Assembly: GCF_008923725.1 (NCBI RefSeq)
Contig: NZ_WBPF01000002.1
Location: 1-64,000, forward strand
DNA: 64,000 nt
From: Bacillus sp. CH140a_4T
GTDB lineage: Bacteria; Bacillota; Bacilli; Bacillales; Bacillaceae_G
Direction: 5' to 3'
Both the position numbers and the translations under genes were made by a program. Positions 13,440 through 22,495 of the stretch are shown one piece after another. The notes under the pieces were generated by a model. It made no database searches. It was given only the letters and a program-made list of their open reading frames with translations, and was not told the origin of the DNA. Position 1 is the stretch's first letter; each line of letters begins with the position of its first letter.

Positions 13440-16244
13440 GTGGCGCACAGCAAGTTAGATAGAGAAATTGAAAACTTCATTGAAAAGAACTGGAAAATGC
13501 TTTTAGGTATAGGAGCTGTTGCATTTGTCTGGTTTTCTAAAGAAAAAATCCTCACAGAATTGATGAAGCTGGTGCCAACTGTAGTCGGTGTGTTTCGTGG
13601 GATTGCTTTATTGATCCTGTTGGGAATTGTCATACGGATTGTCTTACATGGCATCTATTTATATCTAGAAAAGAAGCGGTATCGATACGTATTATTCATT
13701 CCGCACATAGATGATGAGGTCACACCAGATAAACTAGGGCAAATGATTCGGCATGTACATGGTTCGGGTCGAAAGCCTTTAGAACGTCTGTTAAAAGGTC
13801 GCGATTGGTACCGTATGACGATGTATCGTCCAGAAGGAGAAAATGAGCGTGTTCGCTTTTATGTGGGTGGTCCAGAGGATAAAATCAAACAGGTTGTGCA
13901 AGCCATACAAAGCGCCTATACCCACAGTGAAATTTATACCGTCCCAAAGGAAGAAATGCCATTTCCAACAAGAAAAGCGGTAGGAGGACGGATGGTATTA
14001 AAGAGAAAGCGGCTAGATGCCACGTTATCACTAGCACGCTATACACGTGATGTATTACCGATGTTAGGAAGTGCAATGGAAGAAAAGACATGGGTTGATG
14101 TTGCTTTTACACCAGATAACGGGTATCAGCTGACAAAAGGGATTCGAAAAGCAGAAAAGGCCATTCGAAAGAAGAAAAAGCATGGGCTAGATGCCTTTGA
14201 AAAAGAAGAAATTCGCGCATTAAATAAACGTTTTGCAAAAAATGAAGTGGCATTTCAAGTATCTGTTTCATTTGCAAGTGACTATTATCCTGGTGTACCT
14301 ATTATTAAGAATTTAGGGCATATGGTAGCAAGTATTATGGCCGATGTGAATGAGCTTAGATACAGAAGGTTAAGACGCAGTATGCCAGCTGTACCACATC
14401 CCGTATACGGGAAAATGATATGGACGGGATCAGAGCTATTAAACTTGTTCCATCTACCTAACGTAACAGGGGATAAAAACAGCAAGACAGAGCGCAACAT
14501 TTTGTATCTAGATAAAGGGGAAAACATGATACCAAATGATTTATTGGCCGAAGGCATTTCAATTGGCCATGTGATGCATCCCTATATTAAGGATCGATTA
14601 GTAAAAATTCGAGAAGACTTTTTCAAGAATCATGGTTACATTACGGGGAAAGTTGGGTCTGGTAAAAGCACCATTGCCATGAGATTGATGCAAAGTGTCA
14701 TTGATAAATGGCTAGAAAATCCGAAAGAAGCGGGTGGATTATCTCTATTTGATCCAACCGAAGATTTGGCATATGTAGCAATGAATCGACTATTGAAAGC
14801 GGAAAAGGATGGGAAAGAAGTGGATTGGAGTAAGGTTCACTTTATCCGTTTTAGAAACACAGATCATCCGCCAGCTTTGAATTTGTTTCATCGTTTTTCA
14901 AATGAAGATGTCCAAACAGTGGTTGAATCCATTATGGAAATGATTAAGTTAATGATTCAAGGGCAAGCACAACAAACAGAACGATTACTAAGGGCGATTA
15001 TTGGGACGTTACTTTGTGATAAGAGTCAAATTCATACGATTTTAAGTATCCCATTATTCATAAGTGATGAACTGTTTAGAGCAAACGTAATAGCCAATTT
15101 ACAAGGGCCAGAACAAAAATATTACTCTCACTTTTGGAAATATGAAGTAGGAAGCGCATTAGAAGACAGCACACAGGCGATTTTAAACCGATTAGATATC
15201 TTCCGTAATACGCTGTATTTAAAGCGTATGTACGGGCAAACAGGCTTTTCCTTAGAAATTCGGAAGTGGATGGATGATGGCCACCTTATCTTTTATGATT
15301 TAGCGGGCATGGGAAAAGAAGATACATTACTAACAGTCGGTTACATTTGTAATCAATATCACCGTATCGCCCAACAGCGGCCGCATGGTTCAAAACTACA
15401 TTTAGGAGTTATAGATGAAGCCCATGACGTGCCAGTACCTGTTCTCCCTAAAATTATTGCGAAGGATCGAAAGCATGGATTTGGACTATGGGTGATTACA
15501 CAGCAAGTGTCGGGACAGTTAGACAGAGAGCTTACAGACATGTTAACAGAGGCGGGCGGAAATTACTTTGTATGTAGGCAAGGTCATAATTCCGCAAAAA
15601 CGTTAGAAGGCATTATGCAAAAGCAATTCCGTACAGAGTATTTGCAAAACCTTCCTAACTTAGTTGTAGCGATTCAAACACAAGATTATATCAGAGGTGA
15701 AGCAAAAAATGTATGGTGTACCATACGAGTTCCACCATTAGACCGATATCTACCAAATGGAAAAGCGGCGAATTATAAAAACGAAAAAGAAATTCATGCA
15801 TCAAATGAATGGACCAGAGCAAAGATTCATTCTTTAGAGCAACAAAATGGGAAAGCAGGATTAGAAATCGACAAGGAAATTGATGAGTTTCTATATGGAA
15901 AAGGCAAGTATCAACAAGCCGAAAAAGTCAATTTAACCAAAGAAGAACCTGTTGTGACATCGGGGCTAGATGAATTAGAAGAAAAATTGTCTTCCAATGA
16001 AGAAATGAAAGAACCTGTTTCGGAAACACAGCAAGTCGAACTCACACATCAAGCGCAAATTATCCCATTCCGAAAACAAGCTACGACAACAATAGAAGTA
16101 AAGAAAGAAGATAAGCCAGTAAAAGAGCCTGTTATAACAATCGAAAAAGAACAAACAGTATCAATTGAAACAGAAAACGTAGAAATAAAAGAGGATACAC
16201 CACAAGAAGAAGTGAGCATTTTCGACATGTGGGAAAAGGAGTAA
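13440..16244 (+). CDS. VirD4/TraG-like conjugation coupling ATPase
   Basis: 934 residues from GTG at 13440 (GGAAG upstream). Two hydrophobic segments lie within residues 15-80, a membrane anchor as in type IV coupling proteins. A ~300-residue domain precedes the ATPase core. Walker A is GKVGSGKST (about 404-412), Walker B is GVIDEAHD (about 655-662), then LWVITQQVSG as sensor motif. The last ~120 residues are acidic and low in complexity. It should bring the DNA-relaxase complex to the secretion channel. The Replic_Relax gene follows at once, fitting that job. A HerA-like helicase role is the alternative. Confidence 0.85.
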   Translation: MAHSKLDREIENFIEKNWKMLLGIGAVAFVWFSKEKILTELMKLVPTVVGVFRGIALLILLGIVIRIVLHGIYLYLEKKRYRYVLFIPHIDDEVTPDKLGQMIRHVHGSGRKPLERLLKGRDWYRMTMYRPEGENERVRFYVGGPEDKIKQVVQAIQSAYTHSEIYTVPKEEMPFPTRKAVGGRMVLKRKRLDATLSLARYTRDVLPMLGSAMEEKTWVDVAFTPDNGYQLTKGIRKAEKAIRKKKKHGLDAFEKEEIRALNKRFAKNEVAFQVSVSFASDYYPGVPIIKNLGHMVASIMADVNELRYRRLRRSMPAVPHPVYGKMIWTGSELLNLFHLPNVTGDKNSKTERNILYLDKGENMIPNDLLAEGISIGHVMHPYIKDRLVKIREDFFKNHGYITGKVGSGKSTIAMRLMQSVIDKWLENPKEAGGLSLFDPTEDLAYVAMNRLLKAEKDGKEVDWSKVHFIRFRNTDHPPALNLFHRFSNEDVQTVVESIMEMIKLMIQGQAQQTERLLRAIIGTLLCDKSQIHTILSIPLFISDELFRANVIANLQGPEQKYYSHFWKYEVGSALEDSTQAILNRLDIFRNTLYLKRMYGQTGFSLEIRKWMDDGHLIFYDLAGMGKEDTLLTVGYICNQYHRIAQQRPHGSKLHLGVIDEAHDVPVPVLPKIIAKDRKHGFGLWVITQQVSGQLDRELTDMLTEAGGNYFVCRQGHNSAKTLEGIMQKQFRTEYLQNLPNLVVAIQTQDYIRGEAKNVWCTIRVPPLDRYLPNGKAANYKNEKEIHASNEWTRAKIHSLEQQNGKAGLEIDKEIDEFLYGKGKYQQAEKVNLTKEEPVVTSGLDELEEKLSSNEEMKEPVSETQQVELTHQAQIIPFRKQATTTIEVKKEDKPVKEPVITIEKEQTVSIETENVEIKEDTPQEEVSIFDMWEKE

Positions 16245-16249
16245 GGGGC

Positions 16250-17092
16250 ATGGGAAACATTTTATTTCAAATTTCAGATGAAAAACTACTCATGAGTTTG
16301 CATACACACATCTACTTGGATATTGAGTACATTCATCAAAAGGTGTATGCAAATTATACAAAAAAATCTGTAACAAATCGTTTATATAAGCTAGAGCAAG
16401 CGGGCTATATCCGTTACGAGTATTTACCTGTTACCTCACCACGAAATCAGAAACGAAAATTTGCGAAACCACAACGAATTTATACGTTAACACCAGAAGG
16501 AGTCGAGATGGTTCGTGGGTTTCGAGGGGAAGTGCATTGGAAAAATAGTTGGTCCAAACGTTCAGCATCCTTTGTGTATCACAGTTTAATGTTAGCGAAA
16601 ATTGAATGTGCCATGACATTAATATCTAAACGAGAAGGAAAGTTGGAACTAAAGGAATGGATTAATGAACCGCGGGCAACGTTTCAATATGCAAAAGGAA
16701 AAAATCGCGTTATACGCCCAGATGGGGTTGCGGTAATTGGATTAAAAGAAGCAATCGATAAAAACATCGGTGTATTCATGGAAATGGAACGTTCTTACGG
16801 ATCAAAAGAAGTATTAGAAAAAAAGATTATCCGTTATAACGACTTCATGACGCAAGAAGGAAAAAAGGCAGACTATCGGATACATGCTGGTATGGGATAT
16901 GAAATACCGATATGGCGCCTAGTATTTGTCGCAGGTAGTGAAAGTAGGGAAAAAGAATTGATTCGCTACTTAAAAGGGATAAGTAGTCCAGAAATTCCAG
17001 TGTATATCACACTGTTCCAAGATATATTACAAGACCCATTCGGGAATATTTATCAGAATATTCAAAATCCAACAGAGAAAGTGAGGTTCTAA
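16250..17092 (+). CDS. Replic_Relax-family protein, candidate relaxase
   Basis: 280 residues from ATG at 16250, eleven bases after AAAGGAG. Residues ~10-90 form a winged helix (SVTNRLYKLEQAGYIRYEYL and RIYTLTPEGVEMV). The second half has a nuclease-like core, NRVIRPDGVAVI then VFMEMERS, the PD...ExE pattern seen in Replication-relaxation (PF13814) proteins. These occur on Gram-positive plasmids and are linked to plasmid replication and DNA relaxation. No classical MOB relaxase with a HUH motif is present in the window, so this is the best candidate to process oriT. It directly follows the coupling ATPase. Family assignment is from memory of its pattern. Confidence 0.7.
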   Translation: MGNILFQISDEKLLMSLHTHIYLDIEYIHQKVYANYTKKSVTNRLYKLEQAGYIRYEYLPVTSPRNQKRKFAKPQRIYTLTPEGVEMVRGFRGEVHWKNSWSKRSASFVYHSLMLAKIECAMTLISKREGKLELKEWINEPRATFQYAKGKNRVIRPDGVAVIGLKEAIDKNIGVFMEMERSYGSKEVLEKKIIRYNDFMTQEGKKADYRIHAGMGYEIPIWRLVFVAGSESREKELIRYLKGISSPEIPVYITLFQDILQDPFGNIYQNIQNPTEKVRF

Positions 17093-17096
17093 GAAT

Positions 17097-17312
17097 GTGT
17101 TTCGGTTTATTTTATCGATAAGCGCCAGTATTTTTCTGTTAATTGTTTTTTCAGATTGGTTATTTGAAAGAGTACCAGGATCGAGAGAAGCCTGGGAAGT
17201 GGTAAAAAGTAAAGTGGTGGAAATTTACTATACGCAAGGATGGGAAGGCGTGTTACTTCTCTTCCTGGTGGTAGTGGGAATATGGAAGATGGTCGATCAT
17301 AAGGGGGGATGA
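17097..17312 (+). CDS. Small two-helix membrane protein
   Basis: 71 residues, GTG start at 17097 with GAGGT upstream. Two transmembrane helices (residues ~3-20 and ~50-65) around a charged loop. Unrecognised; the position suggests a minor component of the transfer channel. It may be translationally coupled to the preceding gene, four bases away. Confidence 0.6.
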   Translation: MFRFILSISASIFLLIVFSDWLFERVPGSREAWEVVKSKVVEIYYTQGWEGVLLLFLVVVGIWKMVDHKGG

Positions 17313-17314
17313 CA

Positions 17315-17569
17315 ATGGATATATTGGAAGGTTTGGAGTTTGTAAGGGGGTTTCGGGCTACAGATGGAACGTCCTTTGAAGTAGGGAGGGATGAAGACAA
17401 ACGGTATGTGGTTCATGCTAGATTTCCATATATCACAGGCAGTCAAACGAAACTCAACAATTTTATCAATTATGCAAGAAATGAAATACAAGATGAATCA
17501 ACAGCGGTTGGCATGGCGTCATTTGCTTGTGATTGCTACGAACGATCTTTACGCCAGTACCGAAATTGA
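17315..17569 (+). CDS. Small soluble hypothetical protein
   Basis: 84 residues from ATG at 17315, six bases after GGGGGG; another in-frame ATG at 17309 is too near that site. Compact mixed alpha/beta sequence (FEVGRDEDKRYVVHARFPYI) without membrane segments. No family recognised. It lies in the operon between membrane components. Confidence 0.5.
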   Translation: MDILEGLEFVRGFRATDGTSFEVGRDEDKRYVVHARFPYITGSQTKLNNFINYARNEIQDESTAVGMASFACDCYERSLRQYRN

Positions 17570-17582
17570 AGGGGGGATAAAT

Positions 17583-18560
17583 ATGTTTCAAAAGGTGAAA
17601 CAGTGGTTTGCAAAAACATTTGAAAGTAAACAAGGAAAGGCAAGGAAAGCCACAAGAATTCCTTCTTATAAAGGCCGCTTAATTGGAAAATGGGCTTTTT
17701 GGCTCCTGTTTTGTTGGATGCTAATTGTATCCGTCACAACCGTAGTAAAAGGAAAGGGAGATACACAAGCAAAGGCCAGTACCACTCCAAAGGAAGTCAC
17801 ACAAAAACAAAACCTTGCCTCGCGTCCAGAAGCGATTGAATTTGCGCGCGGATTCGCAAAGGAATACTTTACGTGGCAAAGAGGGGATGAGGGAAAGAAG
17901 AAGCGTTCAGAGCGCTTACAGCCTTATATACCGAAAGCATTTGATCCACAAGTTGGTTTAGATTTCGTAAGTATGCAATGGGATTCGAATTTTCTATATG
18001 CAACTGTATTAAAGGTAGATGAGGTCACAGATAAAGAAGCAAGCGTAATTTTTAAAGTGAAATACAAATTAAGCCGCATGAAAGCAGATAATAGCGGACC
18101 AGAGGATAAGGAGGTGATCCAGCAAGTGTCGGTTCCTGTTCGGACAGATGGAAAGGCTTTTGTGATTAGTGGATTCCCTCAAATCGTCAAGGTAAATGAA
18201 AAAGCAGAAGTACCAGAAGAAAAAGCAGGAAAAGAACGAGAGGAAATTCATGAAATCACTGTAAAAGAAGACATTCGAGAATTTTTACCAACCTTTTTTA
18301 AATCCTATACCACCGCAACACAAAAAGAACTCGCGTATGTTTTAGCCAATACAGATATTAAAGGGTTAGAAGGAGCCATGAAATTTGAAAATGTACTTTC
18401 CTCTAAGATTTATCCAGGAAAAACAAAAGGCACATATGAGGTACAAACAGAGGTATCTATGATTGATCCACATTCTGAATCGAAAATGAAAACAGGTTAT
18501 ACGTTGTTTGTAAAACAAGATGGAAAGCAATGGATCGTAACAGACTTAAAAACAAAATAG
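17583..18560 (+). CDS. TcpC-like (VirB8-type) conjugation protein
   Basis: 325 residues from ATG at 17583 (GGGGG upstream); a longer upstream frame overlaps the previous gene. One N-terminal helix (AFWLLFCWMLIVSVTTVV, about 36-54) anchors a long external part with two NTF2-like halves (RPEAIEFARGFAKEYFTW... and ...EFLPTFFKSYTTATQKEL). That is the plan of TcpC from pCW3 and OrfG13 of Tn916, structural relatives of VirB8. It should be an assembly scaffold for the secretion channel at the membrane. Order TcpC, TcpD, TcpE, VirB4 is as expected. Confidence 0.8.
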   Translation: MFQKVKQWFAKTFESKQGKARKATRIPSYKGRLIGKWAFWLLFCWMLIVSVTTVVKGKGDTQAKASTTPKEVTQKQNLASRPEAIEFARGFAKEYFTWQRGDEGKKKRSERLQPYIPKAFDPQVGLDFVSMQWDSNFLYATVLKVDEVTDKEASVIFKVKYKLSRMKADNSGPEDKEVIQQVSVPVRTDGKAFVISGFPQIVKVNEKAEVPEEKAGKEREEIHEITVKEDIREFLPTFFKSYTTATQKELAYVLANTDIKGLEGAMKFENVLSSKIYPGKTKGTYEVQTEVSMIDPHSESKMKTGYTLFVKQDGKQWIVTDLKTK

Positions 18561-18575
18561 GAGAGGGGCATGTAT

Positions 18576-18821
18576 ATGTTCAATATAAATCATTTTGTGT
18601 TAGGAATCGGGTTAGAAGGATTTTTCGAAATGATGAAGACACAAGGAACATACGCGTTATATTGTGCGTTTATCATTGTTATCTTGATCGTAGCGGCAAA
18701 GCGCGCATGGGGAAAAGCGATTACGTTAATTGTTGGCGGCGGGATTGTTGTATTCTTCATTAACAAACCAGATGCATTAAAAACAATCGGAACGTGGTTA
18801 GGCGGATTGTTTGGCGTCTAA
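18576..18821 (+). CDS. TcpD-like small membrane protein
   Basis: 81 residues from ATG at 18576, seven bases after GAGAGGGG; ATG at 18570 is too near. Two hydrophobic helices (YALYCAFIIVILIVAA and ITLIVGGGIVVFFI) joined by a short basic turn and ending in a glycine-rich tail. Size, helices and place between TcpC and TcpE homologues fit TcpD-family proteins, which are often compared with VirB2/VirB3. Confidence 0.7.
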   Translation: MFNINHFVLGIGLEGFFEMMKTQGTYALYCAFIIVILIVAAKRAWGKAITLIVGGGIVVFFINKPDALKTIGTWLGGLFGV

Positions 18822-18848
18822 GTAAGGGATGGAAAGGAAGAGGGCTAC

Positions 18849-19397
18849 ATGAAAGAAAAAGAATCAAAATCTATCATTGTCTATTGTTTCGGAAGCTATA
18901 TGAACTATATGCGAAGACAGTACGAAATTATGGGGTATCGTCTTCCGCGTGCGGTTACATGGAGGGCACTTGGTTATTTTGCGGCGGTAGAAGCGGGGCT
19001 TGTAGCCTTCCGCTTCCTTCCTCCCTTTAAATGGATATTTGGGGATATGATCGATCAAGTTTGGCTCATGTATTATGGTGTGATTCCTCTTTTCCTCGTA
19101 TGGGGAGCAGATAAATATAAAACGGATGGAAAATCACTTTTCTCTTTTGTTCGGTCCTGGATCACATTTCGTTTACGGAAGCATCAAAGTAGTCGCTTGG
19201 TGAATGTACCCAAACTTAAAAAACATGTGTTTTATGGTCATGTATGTGTACAACATGACGTCAAAGATTTACCAATCGTACATTCATTCAGTGAAGAAGA
19301 GAACGACATACACGCTTATGATGTAACATTTTTACCCCAAAAGGAGGAAGTTGAATATGTTGAAAACGATGAAAAGACCACCATTAAAGCACGTTGA
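18849..19397 (+). CDS. TcpE-like membrane protein
   Basis: 182 residues. The first third is cytoplasmic, two helices lie at about 38-60 and 72-90, and then a basic segment (FVRSWITFRLRKH) and an acidic C-terminus follow. This is the plan of the TcpE family, which in Gram-positive conjugation systems sits just before the VirB4 ATPase gene, as here. Its end overlaps the ATPase start by 41 bases, so translation is coupled. Confidence 0.75.
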   Translation: MKEKESKSIIVYCFGSYMNYMRRQYEIMGYRLPRAVTWRALGYFAAVEAGLVAFRFLPPFKWIFGDMIDQVWLMYYGVIPLFLVWGADKYKTDGKSLFSFVRSWITFRLRKHQSSRLVNVPKLKKHVFYGHVCVQHDVKDLPIVHSFSEEENDIHAYDVTFLPQKEEVEYVENDEKTTIKAR

Positions 19398-21927
19398 AAA
19401 GAATTTAGCGTTTAGTACAGACGGAAAAGTATCCGCAGTGTATGAAGTAGACGGATTTGAATACGATCATCAAGACGAAAGTACGAAAAAAGTATATTAT
19501 CGCAATCAACTCGCTCTATTTACCCATCAAGAATATGATATCCACTTGCTTGTGATTCCTCGTACAACAAATTCAGATGAAATTCTGGATGAACATATTT
19601 CCACTTTAAAAGGGCCGATGGCACCAACAGGACGCTTTCTTTTCAAAAAGGTAAAAGAATACTTAAAAAATGCGGCCATTGCGAAAGAGAACATGGAATA
19701 TCGCTTTTTCGTTTTAGTACAACTGAATATGGAACAGAAAGAAAGACAAATTCGTAACCCTGTCGTAGAAACATGGAAGTTTATGAAGAAGGTTAGAGAA
19801 GGATTTGCAGAGACAGCTCAAAACATATCGGGTATGAATGTGACGGATATTTTAGAAGAGGAAATTGAAAATTATTTAGAAGTAGAAGACGTGTTATTTA
19901 GCCAGGTTAGAGGGGCCTTTCCTAATACAAGACGTGCGAAACCGTCAACAACGCGCTTTTTATTCCATCATAACTTCAAACGTGGCATGAAAGAGCTGAA
20001 TCGGAACCAAAACTGGAAAGTAGGTTCTACGGTTACCTTGAAAAATGAAGAAGGAAAGGCGGTAAAAGTACGTCGGCCAGATTTACAAGAAATGGTGCAC
20101 TTAACGGATACGGTGATTGATGAAAGCCCAGGACGTTCTCTTATACTCGAAAGACAAAATGAAGAAGGGGAAATTGAAACCTCTCATGTTGCTTTTCTTG
20201 CGGTGAAAGATATGCCCGAAATATCGGCGTTTCCTGGTGGAGAGTGGATTTATCGCATTCAATCGCATTCGTTAAAGTTTCCTATTGAAATGAGTATTCG
20301 AGCGTATCACTTAGAAAACCAGATGGTCACACAAAAGCTATTAAATAGTGAATTGGAATTAAACGATCAACGTCAACAAGCAATGGTAGGCGGTCGTACA
20401 ACAGATTTAACAATTGATCGTAAAGCAAGAGGCGTCAAAATTGTAAAAGATCGCTTTGAAACAACGGGAGCACCTGGATATGAATTAAGTGTACTGTTTT
20501 GTGTATATGCAGAAGATGAGAAAACATTAAAATCACGCGTCAATACGCTGATTACAGAATATCGCAAAATGAAAATTGAATTGGTCAATCCATATGGAGA
20601 ACAATTAGCATACTTCTACGAGTTCTTACCAGGCTCTAAACGTTATAATACGGACTTTAAGTTATTTGTGGAACCAGGCGTACTTGCAATGGGCATGTTT
20701 GGGGCCACAACACAAATTGGTGACAATCAAGGGTTTTACATTGGAAAGACAAAGAAATTAAATCGTCCTGTTTTTGTTCGTCCAGAACTCGCGGCGAAAG
20801 CATTAGATAACATTGTAACAGCGTTTGAGAGTTTATCAGTTATGTTTGCAGGGCAAACAGGGAAAGGAAAATCCTTCTTAATGAATTTACTCGCTTTCTG
20901 GATTGTGATGAGTGGGGGAAGGGCATTTATAATCGATCCTAAAGGGGACCGCACAAGGTGGCCAGAATTATTGCCAGGGTTCAATGAGGATACCTTGCAA
21001 GTATGGACGCTTGGGAAGGATAAAAAGGATGCGGGCTGTTTAGACCCATTCCGAATAAGCGCAACAATAGAAGATGCAAAAAGTTTAGCGCTTGAAATTT
21101 TAACGTTCCTATCGGATGTAGGCTTAGAGGATATCCGATATGACTATTTATATAAAGCGATTGAACGAGTGGCGAAAAAAGAAGACGCATGTTTAACTTT
21201 GGTTCGTAAAGAACTAGAGGAAATGAAGAAAGAACCAAACTTATTGCCAACTGAATTAGAACGGTTAAATGCCCTTACAAATCGTTTAGCAACCTTAGAA
21301 GGCATCCAGCTAGGAGACTTATTGTTTGGTAGACCTGGTCAAGATTATCGCGTATTAAGCCTAGAACGTCCGTTACAAGTATTACAAATTCAACATTTAC
21401 GCATTCCAAAATCAGAGGAAAAGAATGAGAGTGTTACAGACAAATTATCTCGTAGTATCTTAATTGCATTAGCAGCATTTGGTAAATCCTTAATGCATTC
21501 TGATCGTAGTATTTTCAAAGTATATCTACAAGATGAGGCATCTAGTATTTTGAAAAATAAAGAGGGTGCGGCGTCTTCTGACAAAATCATTCGAGAAGGA
21601 CGTTATCACAATATCGGCTTGTATTTAGGAACACAAAACGCATCCGATTATCAATCTGAAAATAAAGAGGTTGCGAATGTGGGTATGAAGTTCTGTTTTG
21701 CGCTGAAATACGATAAGGAAGCGGAAGAAATGTTGCGTTACTATAACTTACCGGTCACAGAAGAAAATATCTTAATGTTACGCCAGCTTAGACGCGGCGA
21801 AGCCTTGTTCCAGGATATTTTTGGGCGAACCGCGGTTGTAGAAATTGATCCTGTTTTCCAAGAATTAAAGACTGCATTTGATTCCTCTACGAAAACAGAC
21901 GAAGAACGCGCACAACAATTGGCGTAA
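19357..21927 (+). CDS. VirB4-like conjugation ATPase (TcpF type)
   Basis: 856 residues; ATG at 19357 lies nine bases after GGAGG. The N-terminal ~450 residues resemble the VirB4 CagE/TrbE domain. The ATPase core has Walker A GQTGKGKSF (about 498-506), IIDPKGDR just after, and Walker B-like VYLQDEAS (about 721-728), then LGTQNASDY. VirB4 ATPases power assembly and transport of type IV secretion channels and are the most conserved part of them. It is the central gene of the operon. Confidence 0.9.
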   Translation: MLKTMKRPPLKHVEKNLAFSTDGKVSAVYEVDGFEYDHQDESTKKVYYRNQLALFTHQEYDIHLLVIPRTTNSDEILDEHISTLKGPMAPTGRFLFKKVKEYLKNAAIAKENMEYRFFVLVQLNMEQKERQIRNPVVETWKFMKKVREGFAETAQNISGMNVTDILEEEIENYLEVEDVLFSQVRGAFPNTRRAKPSTTRFLFHHNFKRGMKELNRNQNWKVGSTVTLKNEEGKAVKVRRPDLQEMVHLTDTVIDESPGRSLILERQNEEGEIETSHVAFLAVKDMPEISAFPGGEWIYRIQSHSLKFPIEMSIRAYHLENQMVTQKLLNSELELNDQRQQAMVGGRTTDLTIDRKARGVKIVKDRFETTGAPGYELSVLFCVYAEDEKTLKSRVNTLITEYRKMKIELVNPYGEQLAYFYEFLPGSKRYNTDFKLFVEPGVLAMGMFGATTQIGDNQGFYIGKTKKLNRPVFVRPELAAKALDNIVTAFESLSVMFAGQTGKGKSFLMNLLAFWIVMSGGRAFIIDPKGDRTRWPELLPGFNEDTLQVWTLGKDKKDAGCLDPFRISATIEDAKSLALEILTFLSDVGLEDIRYDYLYKAIERVAKKEDACLTLVRKELEEMKKEPNLLPTELERLNALTNRLATLEGIQLGDLLFGRPGQDYRVLSLERPLQVLQIQHLRIPKSEEKNESVTDKLSRSILIALAAFGKSLMHSDRSIFKVYLQDEASSILKNKEGAASSDKIIREGRYHNIGLYLGTQNASDYQSENKEVANVGMKFCFALKYDKEAEEMLRYYNLPVTEENILMLRQLRRGEALFQDIFGRTAVVEIDPVFQELKTAFDSSTKTDEERAQQLA

Positions 21928-21985
21928 TTCGTATTACAATACAGATAAGAGTATTCTAAATTATCTGTATATGGAGGATGGAACG

Positions 21986-22495
21986 ATGAAAAAATTACGT
22001 ATGTTATCTGGATTATGTGTAGCAGGAATGTTGATGGTAACAGGGGTTGCGGGTTGCTCAAATGAAACGAAAAGCAATGCAAATCAACAAGAGAGCCAGA
22101 AAGAAAGGGATATAAAAGAAGCAGATAAAGCGGTTATGGATTATGTTAAAGCTGAAATTGAAGTGGACTACGGAAAGTTAGCAACGTTAGTTTATGAACC
22201 ATTAAAGGATGAGGATAGAAGTGTACGTCATCCAGGAGCTAGTAAGGATATGGGAAGTAGATACGATTTATATAGATATGATTTAGAGGAAGGAAAAAAT
22301 GAACTCTATTACGCAGTAAAATTCTATGATCCTGTAAAAGATGGGACAGTAAATATAGAGTTGAAAATGGTGAAAGATGAAAAAGATGGGAAATGGAAAA
22401 ATTATAGCTGGACTTGGAATTGGGAACATAATATCAAGGACATAGTTGGGAGTGTAAAACCTATACATGTCCATAAATGGGGGCAAAAGGAATGA
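21986..22495 (+). CDS. Lipoprotein of the transfer operon
   Basis: 169 residues from ATG at 21986 (GGAGG upstream). The N-terminal signal has a lipobox, GVAGC, with Cys about residue 24. The mature part starts with a hydrophilic linker and then a compact alpha/beta domain rich in Lys/Asp (AVMDYVKAEIEVDYGKL), perhaps NTF2-like. It would be held on the outer face of the membrane next to the VirB6-like channel protein, whose ATG overlaps its stop. Specific role unknown. Confidence 0.75.
   Translation: MKKLRMLSGLCVAGMLMVTGVAGCSNETKSNANQQESQKERDIKEADKAVMDYVKAEIEVDYGKLATLVYEPLKDEDRSVRHPGASKDMGSRYDLYRYDLEEGKNELYYAVKFYDPVKDGTVNIELKMVKDEKDGKWKNYSWTWNWEHNIKDIVGSVKPIHVHKWGQKE

Noticed and set aside
17391-17582. 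N-terminal extension of the TcpC-like protein
   Set aside because: It overlaps the previous gene in another frame; ATG at 17583 has the ribosome binding site and gives the normal family start.
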